NCBI RefSeq assembly: GCF_026427355.1
Contig: NZ_CP102664.1
Span: forward strand, 1,736,001 to 1,800,000
Direction of reading: 5' to 3'
Origin: Sphingobium sp. JS3065
GTDB taxonomy: Bacteria; Pseudomonadota; Alphaproteobacteria; Sphingomonadales; Sphingomonadaceae
Length of the DNA: 64,000 nucleotides
Part shown: positions 18,927 to 28,823 of the stretch, piece by piece
Numbering within the stretch: position 1 is the first letter of the stretch
Layout: the number at the start of each line of letters is the position of its first letter
The notes under the pieces: model-generated
What the model saw: only the letters and a program-made list of their open reading frames with translations
What the model was told of the DNA's origin: nothing
Databases searched by the model: none
Made by a program: the position numbers and the translations under genes

Positions 18927-19679
18927 ATGCCCCGCACCCGAAATTGTCTTCCGATGGTCCTTGCATTCACCGCACTGTCAGCCTGCGGGAGTAACAGCGC
19001 CGCGCCACCCAAAGCGCCTGACGCTCAATCAGACACAACGAGCGCCTCAGCAAATGGCCTGGGCCAGGCGACACTCGCCGTATCCAACTATCCTGCAGTC
19101 ACCGCTCAATTGCTTGCCGCGGCCGAGCCGTTTGAAAGCCTGACCGAGACCGCCTTTAGCGCCACGCCCCCCGCGCGTTCGAAAGCCATCGATGCCGCCG
19201 AGAACGCCGCGAAGGGCATCGCGGGCATCGTGCCACATGCGATTTCAGTGAAACTCGCAGACGAGCTGACGTCTATACGGCGAGCCAATGCGGCCGACAG
19301 ACCCGCTGACGTCGCTCTTGCCTCGATGGAATGCTTTCGCACGCTAGTGAGCGCAGTTCCCGGCACCCCTGCGATTCCGGTCGATGTCAGCCTCCTCGAC
19401 TATGCCGGATTTCGCTACGATGCAGATGCACAAGCGGCGCCCGTACGCTGGGCGGATATGGCTCGCGCCATGATCTTTGCGCGCGAACGCTGGTCCAACA
19501 TCCGCATGCGCCCTGCCGCTGCGGGTCTCGTCACGCGATTCGAGACGGTTCTTACGGATATGGAGAAAGCGGTATCAGCGCAGAATGTGCCGCACGCACG
19601 GGCCAGCGCCAAAGCCGAGCTCGATATGGTCGACGAACTCGAATCTGTTTTCCAGCATGTGGACAGTTCCAAGTCTTGA
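18927..19679 (+). CDS. Putative lipoprotein of unknown function
   Basis: A 250-residue protein with a lipoprotein signal: short basic start, hydrophobic core, then lipobox LSAC with the acylated Cys at about residue 20. The mature part begins with a flexible Ser/Ala/Pro-rich linker and is then largely helical (ATLAVSNYPAVTAQLLAAAE and EMVDELESVFQHV-like stretches). I recognise no family. Start chosen at ATG 18927 for the GGAG ribosome-binding site and the signal peptide; in-frame codons upstream lack one. It precedes an outer-membrane factor/RND efflux operon in the same direction and faces away from the FecI set, so it may be regulated with either. Confidence 0.65.
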   Translation: MPRTRNCLPMVLAFTALSACGSNSAAPPKAPDAQSDTTSASANGLGQATLAVSNYPAVTAQLLAAAEPFESLTETAFSATPPARSKAIDAAENAAKGIAGIVPHAISVKLADELTSIRRANAADRPADVALASMECFRTLVSAVPGTPAIPVDVSLLDYAGFRYDADAQAAPVRWADMARAMIFARERWSNIRMRPAAAGLVTRFETVLTDMEKAVSAQNVPHARASAKAELDMVDELESVFQHVDSSKS

Positions 19680-20005
19680 GGGTGCCAAAGGTTGTGAAAA
19701 AGCCCCGAACGGACGATAGAAGATGCTCGCTCGGGCCTGTAATGTTTGTGGATTTCACCGGTGTGCAATCCAGCGCAGCAATTCCCTGATTTGGCTATGC
19801 CAATGACCAACATAAACTCGCACCGTTGCTGCGTATGTGTGATGGCAGAATCTGACATCCGCATGACCAGAATCAGCCTGATAACCTTGCGTATACTTGG
19901 TGATGGCCAAGAGCTCGTCGACGAAAGTGACTGACCGCCTTGAAGAACCCGTGGCTCGCCCCTCCAACGATTTCGTATCGGTCCGGCTATCTGACGCCGA
20001 TCACC
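19680..20005. other. Gap before the RND efflux operon
   Basis: About 260-326 bp depending on the true start of the outer-membrane factor. No coding frame with recognisable product, no strong hairpin. Likely contains the operon promoter. Confidence 0.4.
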
Positions 20006-21373
20006 GTGCCGCGCGGCTCTTCGTTAGAGCCTGCACGCTGGTGCGTGATGGCAATCCCGTTTTTTCTTCTCGCAGGGTGTGCAACTTATCAACCGTCTCC
20101 CCTTTCCTCATCGGAAGTGGCATTCGCCAAGCCGGACTTGTCGGCGCTTTCACTCGATGCTTCCCTTCTCGACCGACCCTTCCTCTCTGCGCAGGCGATC
20201 GACCTTTCGCAACCGTTGACGCCCAATGCACTCGCGGTGATCTCCGTTCTCGAGAACCCGGATTTGAAGGCCCTGCGCATCAAGGCGGGCGTGAGCGACG
20301 CGCAAGCCTTTGCCGCGCGGCTCCTGCCTGATCCCACCGCTCAGCTAGGGTTTGACAAACTTCTGTCGGGGCCAGACACGCTCAACGGTCTTGCGGGGCA
20401 GATCGGCTTTGATCTCTCGGCAATGCGCACCCGCAACGTCACGGCCGAGTCCGCGCGTGCAACGCGACGGCAGGTTAGGCTCGATCTGGCATGGGCAGAA
20501 TGGCAGACATCGGGTGCGGCGCGGCTCCAAGGCGCCCGAATCGTCGCGCTGCAGCGCCAACTGGGCCTGGCACGGGCCAGCGCCTCGTCGGCCGAAGACC
20601 TTCTACAGCGATCCCAACGGGCGGCGGGACGAGGCGATATTACCGCATCGGATACCGACGCACGCCGTCTGGCCGCGCTCGACTCAGGCGACCGATTGCG
20701 AACGGTCGATCGCGACCTGACGGCTGCCCGGCTGGAACTCAACCGCTTGCTTGGCCTGCCGCCTTCCTTCGCTGTGCGACTGGCGCCAGCGCCAGACCAT
20801 CCAGTTCCGCCTTCGACAGAAATACTCGTCGCCCAGGCTGTCGCGCGCAGGCTCGACCTGCAGGCATTACGCGCAGGATATGATGCAAGCGAAGCAGACA
20901 CGCGAAAGGCCATCCTCGATCAATTTCCAAACCTTTCGCTAACCGTCGCCAGCGCGCGCGATACCGCCGGAAACGTGACTCTGGGACCGCAAATCGGGTT
21001 CACTTTGCCGCTGTGGAATCGCAACCGGGGCGGCATCGCTGTCGCCCGGGCCACACGCGCGCAGCTTCATGCTGAATATGATGCACGCCTGTTCCAGACC
21101 CGAGCGGATATAGCCGCCGCCACCGCCTCCCTGGCAACGATTCGGCGCCAACAGGCTGCGCTGCGCGCTGCCATGCCTGCCCTCGAACGCTTTGCCAGTG
21201 CCACCGCACGCGCCGAGATGCGCGGTGATCTCTCGCAGGCCACGGCCCAGACGGCCGCTCAGACGCTTCGAGATCGCCAGATCGCCCTGGCTGCCCTCGA
21301 TCAGCAGGCTGCCGAAACGATAATCTCCCTCGAACTGTTATCCGGTGGACCCAGCGAAGTATGGAATCGATGA
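20006..21373 (+). CDS. TolC/NodT-family outer-membrane efflux factor
   Basis: An outer-membrane channel lipoprotein for the RND pump that follows. The lipobox region is IPFFLLAGCATYQP. The body is an alternating helical OEP repeat (RTVDRDLTAARLELNRLLGL, later GPQIGFTLPLWNRNRGGIAV, the conserved P-L-NR-G turn). The start is uncertain: no strong ribosome-binding site precedes the candidates TTG 19940, GTG 20006 or ATG 20048. GTG 20006 gives the basic residues a lipoprotein signal needs. The stop overlaps the adaptor start as ATGA, placing it first in a three-gene efflux operon. Substrate unknown; the metal-rich window suggests a cation, but the pump at 22395 has drug-pump-like features. Confidence 0.85.
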   Translation: MPRGSSLEPARWCVMAIPFFLLAGCATYQPSPLSSSEVAFAKPDLSALSLDASLLDRPFLSAQAIDLSQPLTPNALAVISVLENPDLKALRIKAGVSDAQAFAARLLPDPTAQLGFDKLLSGPDTLNGLAGQIGFDLSAMRTRNVTAESARATRRQVRLDLAWAEWQTSGAARLQGARIVALQRQLGLARASASSAEDLLQRSQRAAGRGDITASDTDARRLAALDSGDRLRTVDRDLTAARLELNRLLGLPPSFAVRLAPAPDHPVPPSTEILVAQAVARRLDLQALRAGYDASEADTRKAILDQFPNLSLTVASARDTAGNVTLGPQIGFTLPLWNRNRGGIAVARATRAQLHAEYDARLFQTRADIAAATASLATIRRQQAALRAAMPALERFASATARAEMRGDLSQATAQTAAQTLRDRQIALAALDQQAAETIISLELLSGGPSEVWNR

Positions 21374-22398
21374 TCAGAGCCCTGCCCTTCGCAGCGTTGA
21401 TAATCTTGGCGGCCTGCGGCAGCGCACCCGAAACGGGCACCGCTCCCGATCCGATTGCGCGTGTTCGCACCGCTGTCGCGAGCATGGGCACCTCGGGTGA
21501 AACCCTTACTGTTTACGGCATTGCAGAGGCGGGGCCTGGCGGCGTTCAGAATCTTATTATCCCAAGCGAAGCCGTCCTCACTCGCATTGTTGCCCCCACC
21601 GGCACCGGAGTCCAACGTGGGCAGGTCATCGCGCTCTTGCAGCCGAGTCCGACGACACGACTGGACCTCGTGCGCGCCACGAGTGACGCGGCCGCAGCCA
21701 ATGCGACGCTGGCTCGGTTCCTGCGCCTCCGTACCGACGGTCTGGCGAGTGATGCAGATGTCGAAACCGCGCGAGCTGCGGCCGCGACCGCAAATGCCTT
21801 GCGTGCGAGCCTGGCCAACCGAGCTGATGGCTTGACTTTGCGTGCGCCCATGGCTGGCACAGTGCAAAATCTCAGCGCTAAGGCGGGCGACCAGTTGGCC
21901 GCAGGTACTATGGTGGCGAGCATAGCTGCCACGGGAAATGCGCGTGCGCGCTTCGGCGTCGATGCCGCTGCCCTGCAGACGATGCGTATTGGCCAGCGCG
22001 TCAGGATACAGAGAGTCGGATCGACAAAGGCAATCGAGACTATCGTGATCGGCGTCGATCCCCAACCCGAGGCGACAACGCGCCTTGCGTCGGTTTTTGC
22101 AATCTTGCCACCCGGTTCGAACATATCGGTTGGCCAGCCTCTCCAAGCTGTCATTACGGTTGGGGCCGTGAAGCCCGGCATCACGATCCCCTATGGCGCT
22201 TTGCTGGATGATGGCGGCAAGCCCTACGTTTTTGTCGTCAGCAACGACGCTGCCCATCGAGTCGATATCGTGCCAGGCAACACGGCGGGCGACCAGATCA
22301 CCGTGCTTCAGGGACTGGTCGCGGGAAATCGGGTGGTTATCGAAGGCGGCACCGCGCTTGAGGATGGCATGAAGGTTCGCGAACGAGGCAAGCGATGA
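21370..22398 (+). CDS. RND efflux periplasmic adaptor (membrane fusion protein)
   Basis: A 342-residue membrane fusion protein and probable lipoprotein (LIILAACGSAPETG). It has a lipoyl-like half near AEAGPGGVQNLIIPSEAVLT and DGLTLRAPMAGTVQNLSAKA, a short helical hairpin (SDVETARAAAATANALRA), a barrel domain (ARARFGVDAAALQTMRIGQRV) and the membrane-proximal domain (PYGALLDDGGKPYVFVV). ATG 21370 overlaps the outer-membrane factor stop, and its own stop overlaps the pump start at 22395. It bridges the inner-membrane pump and the outer-membrane channel. Confidence 0.9.
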   Translation: MIRALPFAALIILAACGSAPETGTAPDPIARVRTAVASMGTSGETLTVYGIAEAGPGGVQNLIIPSEAVLTRIVAPTGTGVQRGQVIALLQPSPTTRLDLVRATSDAAAANATLARFLRLRTDGLASDADVETARAAAATANALRASLANRADGLTLRAPMAGTVQNLSAKAGDQLAAGTMVASIAATGNARARFGVDAAALQTMRIGQRVRIQRVGSTKAIETIVIGVDPQPEATTRLASVFAILPPGSNISVGQPLQAVITVGAVKPGITIPYGALLDDGGKPYVFVVSNDAAHRVDIVPGNTAGDQITVLQGLVAGNRVVIEGGTALEDGMKVRERGKR

Positions 22399-25300
22399 GG
22401 CCTCTGCTCGAGCGGCATCGCCGGTCTATCTGGCTCAGCGTCTTTCTCGTCACCCTGGCAGGGCTTTTCGCGGGGACTCGGCTCCCGGTCACATTGTTCC
22501 CGCAGATCAATTATCCACGGGTTGTCGTGGCGATTGATGCGGGCGAACGCGACGCTGCCCAGATGGCGGCCGACATCACACGGCCGGGGGAAATTGCGTT
22601 AAGAAGCGTGCCTGGCGTCACGCGGATTCGCTCGACCACCAGCCGCGGCTCGGCCGAAATTTCGCTAAGTTTCGACTGGGGTCAGGACATGGTGGCGGCA
22701 ACGCTCGCCACTCAGGGAGCGTTGGCCACCATCTTGCCCGATTTGCCCGCGGGCACCCGATTCAATGTGAGGCGCTCGGATCCAACAATCTTTCCGGTGC
22801 TCGGTCTTTCGCTGACATCGGACCGTCGAGATGGCGTTGCTCTCCAGCAACTGGCTCAGTTGCGGTTGCGCCCCCTGCTTTCAACGGTTCCAGGCGTTGC
22901 CGGCGTCGATATCGTTGGCGGGGGAACACCGGAGATCGCCGTCGACGTCGACCCGGCGCGGATGCAAGCGCTGGGGCTGACCATCAACGACGTCGCGACC
23001 GCCCTTAACAGTGCGAACAGCGTCGCCGCCGTGGGAAGAGTCGAAGACCGCCATAGGCTCTATCTTGCCCTCGTCGAAAATCGCATCGCGAACGAGGCTG
23101 ACATAGCGGCGGTCCCACTCAAGGCTGCAACTGATCCGGGAGCTGGAATCGTCACACTCGGACAGGTCGCCACGATTCGGCGGGCTCCTGCCCCGGCTTG
23201 GACGCGTGTGACCTCCAACGGCACCAACGCTGTGCTGGTGAATATTCGCCAGACCCCGGCAGCAGACGCGGTTACACTCGTCAAAGCGATCGACGAGCGT
23301 CTGAAAAGCGCCGGGTTGCCCACAGATGTGATCGTCAGCCCATTTTATGATCAGTCGGAGCTGGTCGCAGGCGCAGCCAGCGCCGTACGCGACGCAATTT
23401 TGCTTGGCGCTTTCCTGGCCGGTCTGGTTCTCTTCCTTTTCCTACGTAGTTGGCGGCTGATGGTGATCACGGCGGCTCTACTGCCCGCCGTGCTTGCCGC
23501 GACATGTCTCGCGCTTCTCGTCCTGGGCATGAGCTTCAACATGATGACGCTCGGGGGCATGGCGGCGGCTGTCGGCCTGATCGTCGACGACGCTGTCGTC
23601 ATGCTCGAACATCTCATGCGCCGGATGCAGGAGGCGCCTGCCAGTACCAAACCATCGTTGCTGGACGCTGCGGCGGAAATGGCACGGCCGTTGTTCGGAT
23701 CGACGGCTGCGACGATCGTTGTCTTTCTGCCGCTTGCATTCATCACCGGTGTCACTGGTGGTTTCTTCAAGGCCCTGGCAGTGACGATGACGGCCGCTCT
23801 GATCGTGTCGCTGCTATATGCCCGCTACGCTTTGCCCCTCGTCGCCTCGCGCTGGCTCACGATGCGCGATGTCGAGGCGGCAGAGAAGGCTGACGGATTC
23901 ATGGGTCGTATTGGCGACGGCTACGATCGTGCGGCCCATCGTGCCTTAGTACGGCCGGGCGTCTTCGTCGGTGTAGGCGCTGCAATCCTGCTGCTGGTTG
24001 GCACCTTTTCCTGGACCCATGTACAATCCGGCTTCATGCCGAAGATGGATGAAGGCGGTTTCATTCTGGACTATAAGGCCAAATCCGGCGCGGCGCTCAG
24101 CGACACCGATCAGCTCCTGCGTCAGGTTGAAGCAATCATCCGCGATACCCCGGAGGTGGTAAGCTATTCTCGCCGCACCGGCTTCCAGCTGGGCGGGGGG
24201 TTGACCGAAGCCGACGAGGGCGATTTTTTTGTCCGTCTCAAAGGTGGCAGCCGCCGTCCGATCGAAGCTGTCATGACCGAAATCCGGTTAAAAATAGAGG
24301 CACAGGTTCCCGGCCTTCAGGTTGAACTGCTGCAGTTGATGGAAGACCTGATCGGTGATCTCACGGCTGTCCCCCAACCCATCGAGGTAAAACTATTTGG
24401 CGATGATCCCGGTACCCTTGCATCAGCGGCCCGCAAGGTTGCCCAAGGTATCGGCACCATCAATGGGATTGTCGAGGTACAGGACGGATTGCGCGTGGCG
24501 GGCGATGCGATCATCCTGAAGGTCAATCGGCCAGCCGCTGCGCTGGCTGGCCTCGACCCCGACATGGTCGCAAAACAGGTCGAAGCCCAGATTGCGGGCA
24601 CAGTGGCCACGCGGCTACTCGCTGGCGAAACTTTGATCGACGTCCGCGTCCGCGCGCCACTCACTTTGCGTCAGCGCGCCGACATGTTGGGTGCCCTCAT
24701 TTTGCGCGCGCCGGATGGGCGGACCGCTGCTCTGAACCAGGTAGCTCACGTCGAGATCGCTGCAGGTCAGCGCCAGATAACGCGGGAGGATCTGGCGCCC
24801 TTCATCGCGGTGACGGCGCGGCTCGAAGGACTTGACCTTGGCTCTGGTATGAAGGCCGTGCAAACGAAGGTTGGACAGCTCCATCTCCCAGCGACGATCC
24901 GCATCGACTATGGCGGCCTTTACGCGCAACAAACACAATCTTTTTCGGATCTTACGACTGTTTTTGTCGCAGCATTGCTCCTGTCGGCATTATTGCTCAC
25001 GCTTCTCTATGAAAGCTGGGCATTCACTATCGCGGTTATCTGCACGGTCCTCCTTTCGATCTGTGCCGTCCTGTTCGGCCTATGGATTACCGGTACCGAA
25101 CTCGACATATCTGCACTCATGGGCGTGACGATGGTCGTCGGCATGCTGACCGAACTTGCCATTTTCTTTCTCGCCGAGCTTGTCCCGGACGCATCAATTA
25201 CCAGCGAGTCTCTCATCGAGGCAGGCCGTGCCCGGTTGCGGCCAATCCTGATGTCGGCCTTGATTGCGATCCTCACATTATTGCCGCTGGCGTTGGGGTT

Positions 25301-25460
25301 AGGCCGCGGATCCGGGCTGCAGCGGCCGTTGGCGACGGCGATCATCGCCGGCTTGGCGATCGGCGCCCCGCTTGTGCTAACTCTACTGCCCGGACTAATT
25401 TTGTTGCTGGGCAGGATCGGAGCCGGTGTGCGGATAACGGAAAATACGGCGCCATCCTAA
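22395..25460 (+). CDS. RND efflux transporter permease
   Basis: A 1021-residue inner-membrane RND pump. Opening RSIWLSVFLVTLAGLFAGTR is TM1, followed by PVTLFPQINYPRVVV and a porter domain. TM4 carries paired Asp398-Asp399 in VGLIVDDAVVMLEH, the proton-relay position (Asp407/408 in AcrB). The second half repeats the topology (KMDEGGFILDYKAKSG, later GVTMVVGMLTELAIFFLAEL). TM10 lacks an obvious Lys at the AcrB site. The FPQINYP start and the PKMDEGGF motif occur in both multidrug and CusA/CzcA-like pumps, so substrate class is open. Translationally coupled to the adaptor. Last gene of the operon, converging on the barrel protein at 25549. Confidence 0.93.
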   Translation: MRPLLERHRRSIWLSVFLVTLAGLFAGTRLPVTLFPQINYPRVVVAIDAGERDAAQMAADITRPGEIALRSVPGVTRIRSTTSRGSAEISLSFDWGQDMVAATLATQGALATILPDLPAGTRFNVRRSDPTIFPVLGLSLTSDRRDGVALQQLAQLRLRPLLSTVPGVAGVDIVGGGTPEIAVDVDPARMQALGLTINDVATALNSANSVAAVGRVEDRHRLYLALVENRIANEADIAAVPLKAATDPGAGIVTLGQVATIRRAPAPAWTRVTSNGTNAVLVNIRQTPAADAVTLVKAIDERLKSAGLPTDVIVSPFYDQSELVAGAASAVRDAILLGAFLAGLVLFLFLRSWRLMVITAALLPAVLAATCLALLVLGMSFNMMTLGGMAAAVGLIVDDAVVMLEHLMRRMQEAPASTKPSLLDAAAEMARPLFGSTAATIVVFLPLAFITGVTGGFFKALAVTMTAALIVSLLYARYALPLVASRWLTMRDVEAAEKADGFMGRIGDGYDRAAHRALVRPGVFVGVGAAILLLVGTFSWTHVQSGFMPKMDEGGFILDYKAKSGAALSDTDQLLRQVEAIIRDTPEVVSYSRRTGFQLGGGLTEADEGDFFVRLKGGSRRPIEAVMTEIRLKIEAQVPGLQVELLQLMEDLIGDLTAVPQPIEVKLFGDDPGTLASAARKVAQGIGTINGIVEVQDGLRVAGDAIILKVNRPAAALAGLDPDMVAKQVEAQIAGTVATRLLAGETLIDVRVRAPLTLRQRADMLGALILRAPDGRTAALNQVAHVEIAAGQRQITREDLAPFIAVTARLEGLDLGSGMKAVQTKVGQLHLPATIRIDYGGLYAQQTQSFSDLTTVFVAALLLSALLLTLLYESWAFTIAVICTVLLSICAVLFGLWITGTELDISALMGVTMVVGMLTELAIFFLAELVPDASITSESLIEAGRARLRPILMSALIAILTLLPLALGLGRGSGLQRPLATAIIAGLAIGAPLVLTLLPGLILLLGRIGAGVRITENTAPS

Positions 25461-25548
25461 CCGGTGATGGGTCTCTGCTTCGCCGGTCTGACCTAGCGGC
25501 GCACCAGTCCGAGCGCTCCAAGCTATCTGTGAAATCAGGCCGGCGCTT

Positions 25549-26283
25549 CTAGAAGCGGTGACGTAGCGTGAACGCTAAGCGACTGTCCGTCCCGCTGGTC
25601 CGGCCACCGATCATCGTGGCATCGGCCAAGCCTACACGTTGAAGGCGGGCATCGAAACCCAAGGTCGTTCCGCGGTTTCCTGTACCTGCCAGGCCCCACG
25701 CCAGGACATCTCCTTCAAAGCGAAGACCCGAAGCGTTGAGTGGAGCACCGGCGGCAAGTTCGGCCAGCCGATCAAAGCCGTGTCGTACCCCACTATTGCC
25801 GGCCTTGAACACGCCAAGTGCGATATGTCCGCGCTCCTCGCCGACCCATTCGACGCCGGCGAACACCGTTCGTGAACCTAGCGCGTGTCCGCCAGACATG
25901 AGCCCCCACGGACGTCGCTTTTCAACCAAAACCGTGCCGACAAGACCGATGGTGCCAAGCGATCCAATATTATGGTCATAACGGCCAGACAGCGACCAGG
26001 ATTTGATCTTGTTGTCCGGCCTGAGCGCAAAGCGATCGACAAGGCTCGCCGATTTTGCACGCGTACCGTCGATTGACAGACGCTGGTTACCAAAATCAAA
26101 AGTACGTTTCCAGTCTTTGCGGCGGAGATCAGGCTGTTTCACGACAGTTGCATGACTAACGCCGGGCGAATCATAAACTATTGGGACTGCTTCGGCTCGC
26201 GCAATCTGAGGGATCACCAAAAGCGCCAATGCTATCCCGTACCGCGTCCAATGATAGCGTTGAGTATCTGATGCCCTGTCCAT
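25549..26283 (-). CDS. Putative outer-membrane beta-barrel protein
   Basis: A protein of about 244 residues with a signal peptide (YGIALALLVIPQIARAEA). Alternating beta segments follow (SWSLSGRYDHNIGSLGTIGL, LGFDARLQRVGLADATM) and it ends with LAFTLRHRF. A terminal Phe after alternating hydrophobics is the usual barrel-assembly signal, so an outer-membrane location is likely. No named family recognised. Start taken as ATG 26283 (GGGGA ribosome-binding sequence upstream); ATG 26304 is possible. It faces the RND operon convergently and lies divergent to the EEP-fold enzyme. Confidence 0.6.
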   Translation of the reverse strand: MDRASDTQRYHWTRYGIALALLVIPQIARAEAVPIVYDSPGVSHATVVKQPDLRRKDWKRTFDFGNQRLSIDGTRAKSASLVDRFALRPDNKIKSWSLSGRYDHNIGSLGTIGLVGTVLVEKRRPWGLMSGGHALGSRTVFAGVEWVGEERGHIALGVFKAGNSGVRHGFDRLAELAAGAPLNASGLRFEGDVLAWGLAGTGNRGTTLGFDARLQRVGLADATMIGGRTSGTDSRLAFTLRHRF

Positions 26284-26441
26284 GATGAATTCCCCTGACA
26301 TCGAGACATCATCATGTCCCGGCACCTCTGGGACGTTGCCACGCCGGGATTATCGCATCCTGCGCAAACTGCTCCAGCCCACTGCGACATTGGGAGGCGC
26401 ACGACGTCATTGCCTTGACGATCCGAGCGAGGGAGCGACAA

Positions 26442-27476
26442 GTGCGAACGAGAAATTGCTGGATACTGGTTGCCTTTAGCCTCCTTGGCGCTTCCCCACC
26501 GCTGCGTTCAGCACCCTTTGATCTTGAACCAAATAGCAGTGCTGCCCCCGAAGCGCTTTCGGTCATGACCTACAATGTAAAGGGCCTGCCCTGGCCCGTG
26601 GCATGGGGGCGTGATGGTGCACTTGAGGCCATCGGGCAACGACTTGGTCAGCTCCGCTCACGGGGACGTCAACCGCACATTGTCGCATTGCAAGAAGCAT
26701 TTACAGACGAAGCCAAGTCGATAGGGCGGGCTGCCGGCTATGCCCATATCGTCACCGGTCCAGCAGCCGATACGCATGACGATAGAGCCTTGTCCGCCGA
26801 TGATCGACGGTTTGCAGCAGCCGGTAGCTGGATCAAGGGGGAAACTCAGGGCAAATTCGTCGACAGCGGCCTGCAGATTCTCTCTGATTATCCCATCGTG
26901 CGTATGCGGCGCGCCGCATTCCCAAGCTATACTTGTGCCGGTTACGACTGCCTTGCCAACAAGGGCGTGCTCCTTGTCGCCGTTGCCGTACCTGGCGTCC
27001 CCATCCCTGTCGAAATCCTGACCACACACCTCAATTCCCGGCGTGCGTCCGGTGTAGCGGATGATCGCTCACTCTATGCCTATCAGCGCCAGGTCGCGTT
27101 TCTGCGCCGCTTCGTTGCGATCTATCACGATCCTGCCTCCCCCCTCATTATGGCTGGTGACTTCAACATGGGACCGCGCCCAGCGCGACGCAGCCTCCTG
27201 CTAGGTTCGGTCCGCGGCTTAAGCAACGACCGGGGTCGAGCCGTTGTGCGCGATGGCCTAAGCATCTGCTTCACCAATCCGGCGGGCGGAATCGCGCAAT
27301 CGGCCGATGCCAAATGGATCCTGAAACGCGGGCGCGACTGGCAGTTCATGAGCGATGGCGAACATGTCATATTAAATGCCATGCACGCCGCTATTCCATT
27401 CGGGCGGGCGGGCGGTGCCGATATGCTATCGGACCATATGGGTTTTTCTGTCGATTACCGGCTCAGCCATTCTTGA
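26442..27476 (+). CDS. Secreted endonuclease/exonuclease/phosphatase-fold phosphodiesterase
   Basis: A 344-residue secreted enzyme with the DNase I/neutral sphingomyelinase (EEP) fold. The signal peptide is CWILVAFSLLGASPPLRSA. Catalytic motifs are seen in order: SVMTYNVKGLP (metal Asn), IVALQEAF (metal Glu), TTHLNSR (His), MAGDFNMGPR (Asp and Asn) and LSDHMGFSVDY (terminal Asp-His pair). All active-site residues appear intact. Start taken as GTG 26442, preceded by GGGAG. With MlaA, LptF-like and phosphatase genes next door a phospholipid or lipid-linked substrate (sphingomyelinase-like) fits better than DNA, but the family also contains nucleases. Confidence 0.82.
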   Translation: MRTRNCWILVAFSLLGASPPLRSAPFDLEPNSSAAPEALSVMTYNVKGLPWPVAWGRDGALEAIGQRLGQLRSRGRQPHIVALQEAFTDEAKSIGRAAGYAHIVTGPAADTHDDRALSADDRRFAAAGSWIKGETQGKFVDSGLQILSDYPIVRMRRAAFPSYTCAGYDCLANKGVLLVAVAVPGVPIPVEILTTHLNSRRASGVADDRSLYAYQRQVAFLRRFVAIYHDPASPLIMAGDFNMGPRPARRSLLLGSVRGLSNDRGRAVVRDGLSICFTNPAGGIAQSADAKWILKRGRDWQFMSDGEHVILNAMHAAIPFGRAGGADMLSDHMGFSVDYRLSHS

Positions 27477-27609
27477 TATGTCGACCATGAGCGCTCAATC
27501 AAAATCATGACAGCCCTTTCATCTGCCGCATCCAGTTCGCACCGACTTCGCCCCCACCTAACCTACGCACTGGCGGGGATGGGAACGGAAGACCGTAAGG
27601 AAAGACACC

Positions 27610-28704
27610 ATGAGCATTTCGGCAGCCATCGTCGCGCTACATTTGCTCAACGCACCCGTCGCGGGTGACGGAAAACTGCCCCGCGAGATCGAACATCTCC
27701 GAGTTGCTGGTCCGCGCATCGACGCGACTCCAGTTCAGGAAACAGCACTCGCATCACCTCCGCAGGTGGCGCCGGTCACACCAGCAACGCGCCAAGAGGT
27801 CGATCAGGATGATATCGTCGTAACGGCGCGACCACGCATCGTCAGCGATCCGTTGGAAAGCGTCAATGTGAAGTCCTTTGAGGTCACGCAATCGGTCGAC
27901 AAGGCATTTGTCGGCCCTATAGCGCTCACTTATCAGCACAGGGTTCCTGGACCGATACGCAGCGGACTACGCAACTTCCTCTACAACCTCCGCGAACCAG
28001 TCGTTTTCCTTAACTTCCTGCTTCAGCTCGAACCCGGCAAGGGCGCTGAAACATTCGGGCGTTTTGCCATCAACTCCACTATCGGCGGCGCAGGTCTGGT
28101 CGACGTGGCGAAACGGCACCCTTTTGCCCTTCCCCGACGACCAAACGGCTTTGCCGACAGCATGGGCTACTACGGTATTAAACCAGGGCCGTTCCTGTTC
28201 TTGCCCCTGATCGGACCCACTACCCTACGCGATCTTGTCGGCGACGGGTTGGACCGGCTCGTCCTGCCACTCGCTTTTGGCAAGCCATTTAACCAGGCCA
28301 CTTTCACACTCCCGGCAAGTGTCATCGGAGCGCTTGATCACCGAGCCGAGTTTGACGAGCAACTCCATACGATACGAGATGGAAGCGCTGATCCCTATGA
28401 AGCCTCACGCGCTTTCTATCTTCGCAAACGCCAGGCCGAAATCGATGGCCTTCGAGGCAGACGCACAGAGCAAGGCACGCCGACAGCGGTGCTAGGCGAT
28501 CCCGCCTTCGATCCTAATGTGGTCCCGGCCCCTCGAGCAGCGGTGCCGGTCACCGTTCCATTGTCCGTGCCAGTAGAAGGTCCTGAAAAGGTAACGCCCC
28601 AGAGCGCGCCGATTTTCTCCAACACCTCAGACGAAAGGCCCGAGATCAGGATGTCGAACTCGGACTTACACAGCCCTTCGCCCCGACATGGCGGAACCAC
28701 CTGA
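27610..28704 (+). CDS. MlaA/VacJ-family outer-membrane lipid asymmetry protein
   Basis: A 364-residue protein with the MlaA core at about 80-260: SDPLESVNVKSFEVTQSVDK, FVGPIALTYQHRVPGPIRSG and LRNFLYNLREPVVFLNFLLQ, then GRFAINSTIGGAGLVDVAKR. MlaA normally removes misplaced phospholipid from the outer leaflet of the outer membrane. Unlike typical MlaA there is no lipobox Cys: the N-terminus is a short hydrophobic signal (SISAAIVALHLLNAPVAG) plus a Pro-rich linker. A Pro/Val-rich tail of about 80 residues extends the C-terminus. No mlaBCDEF genes are nearby. AAGGA precedes the ATG. Confidence 0.85.
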   Translation: MSISAAIVALHLLNAPVAGDGKLPREIEHLRVAGPRIDATPVQETALASPPQVAPVTPATRQEVDQDDIVVTARPRIVSDPLESVNVKSFEVTQSVDKAFVGPIALTYQHRVPGPIRSGLRNFLYNLREPVVFLNFLLQLEPGKGAETFGRFAINSTIGGAGLVDVAKRHPFALPRRPNGFADSMGYYGIKPGPFLFLPLIGPTTLRDLVGDGLDRLVLPLAFGKPFNQATFTLPASVIGALDHRAEFDEQLHTIRDGSADPYEASRAFYLRKRQAEIDGLRGRRTEQGTPTAVLGDPAFDPNVVPAPRAAVPVTVPLSVPVEGPEKVTPQSAPIFSNTSDERPEIRMSNSDLHSPSPRHGGTT

Positions 28705-28823
28705 CGCCCAGCATCGGAACTCCCTTGGTGCCTGGCAATAAGCAGGCCGTCATCGCCCCACGACGCAAGCCCGAGGAGATAGTCTCGTAATGTGACTCCC
28801 CGTCGATCGCGACGTCTCATAAG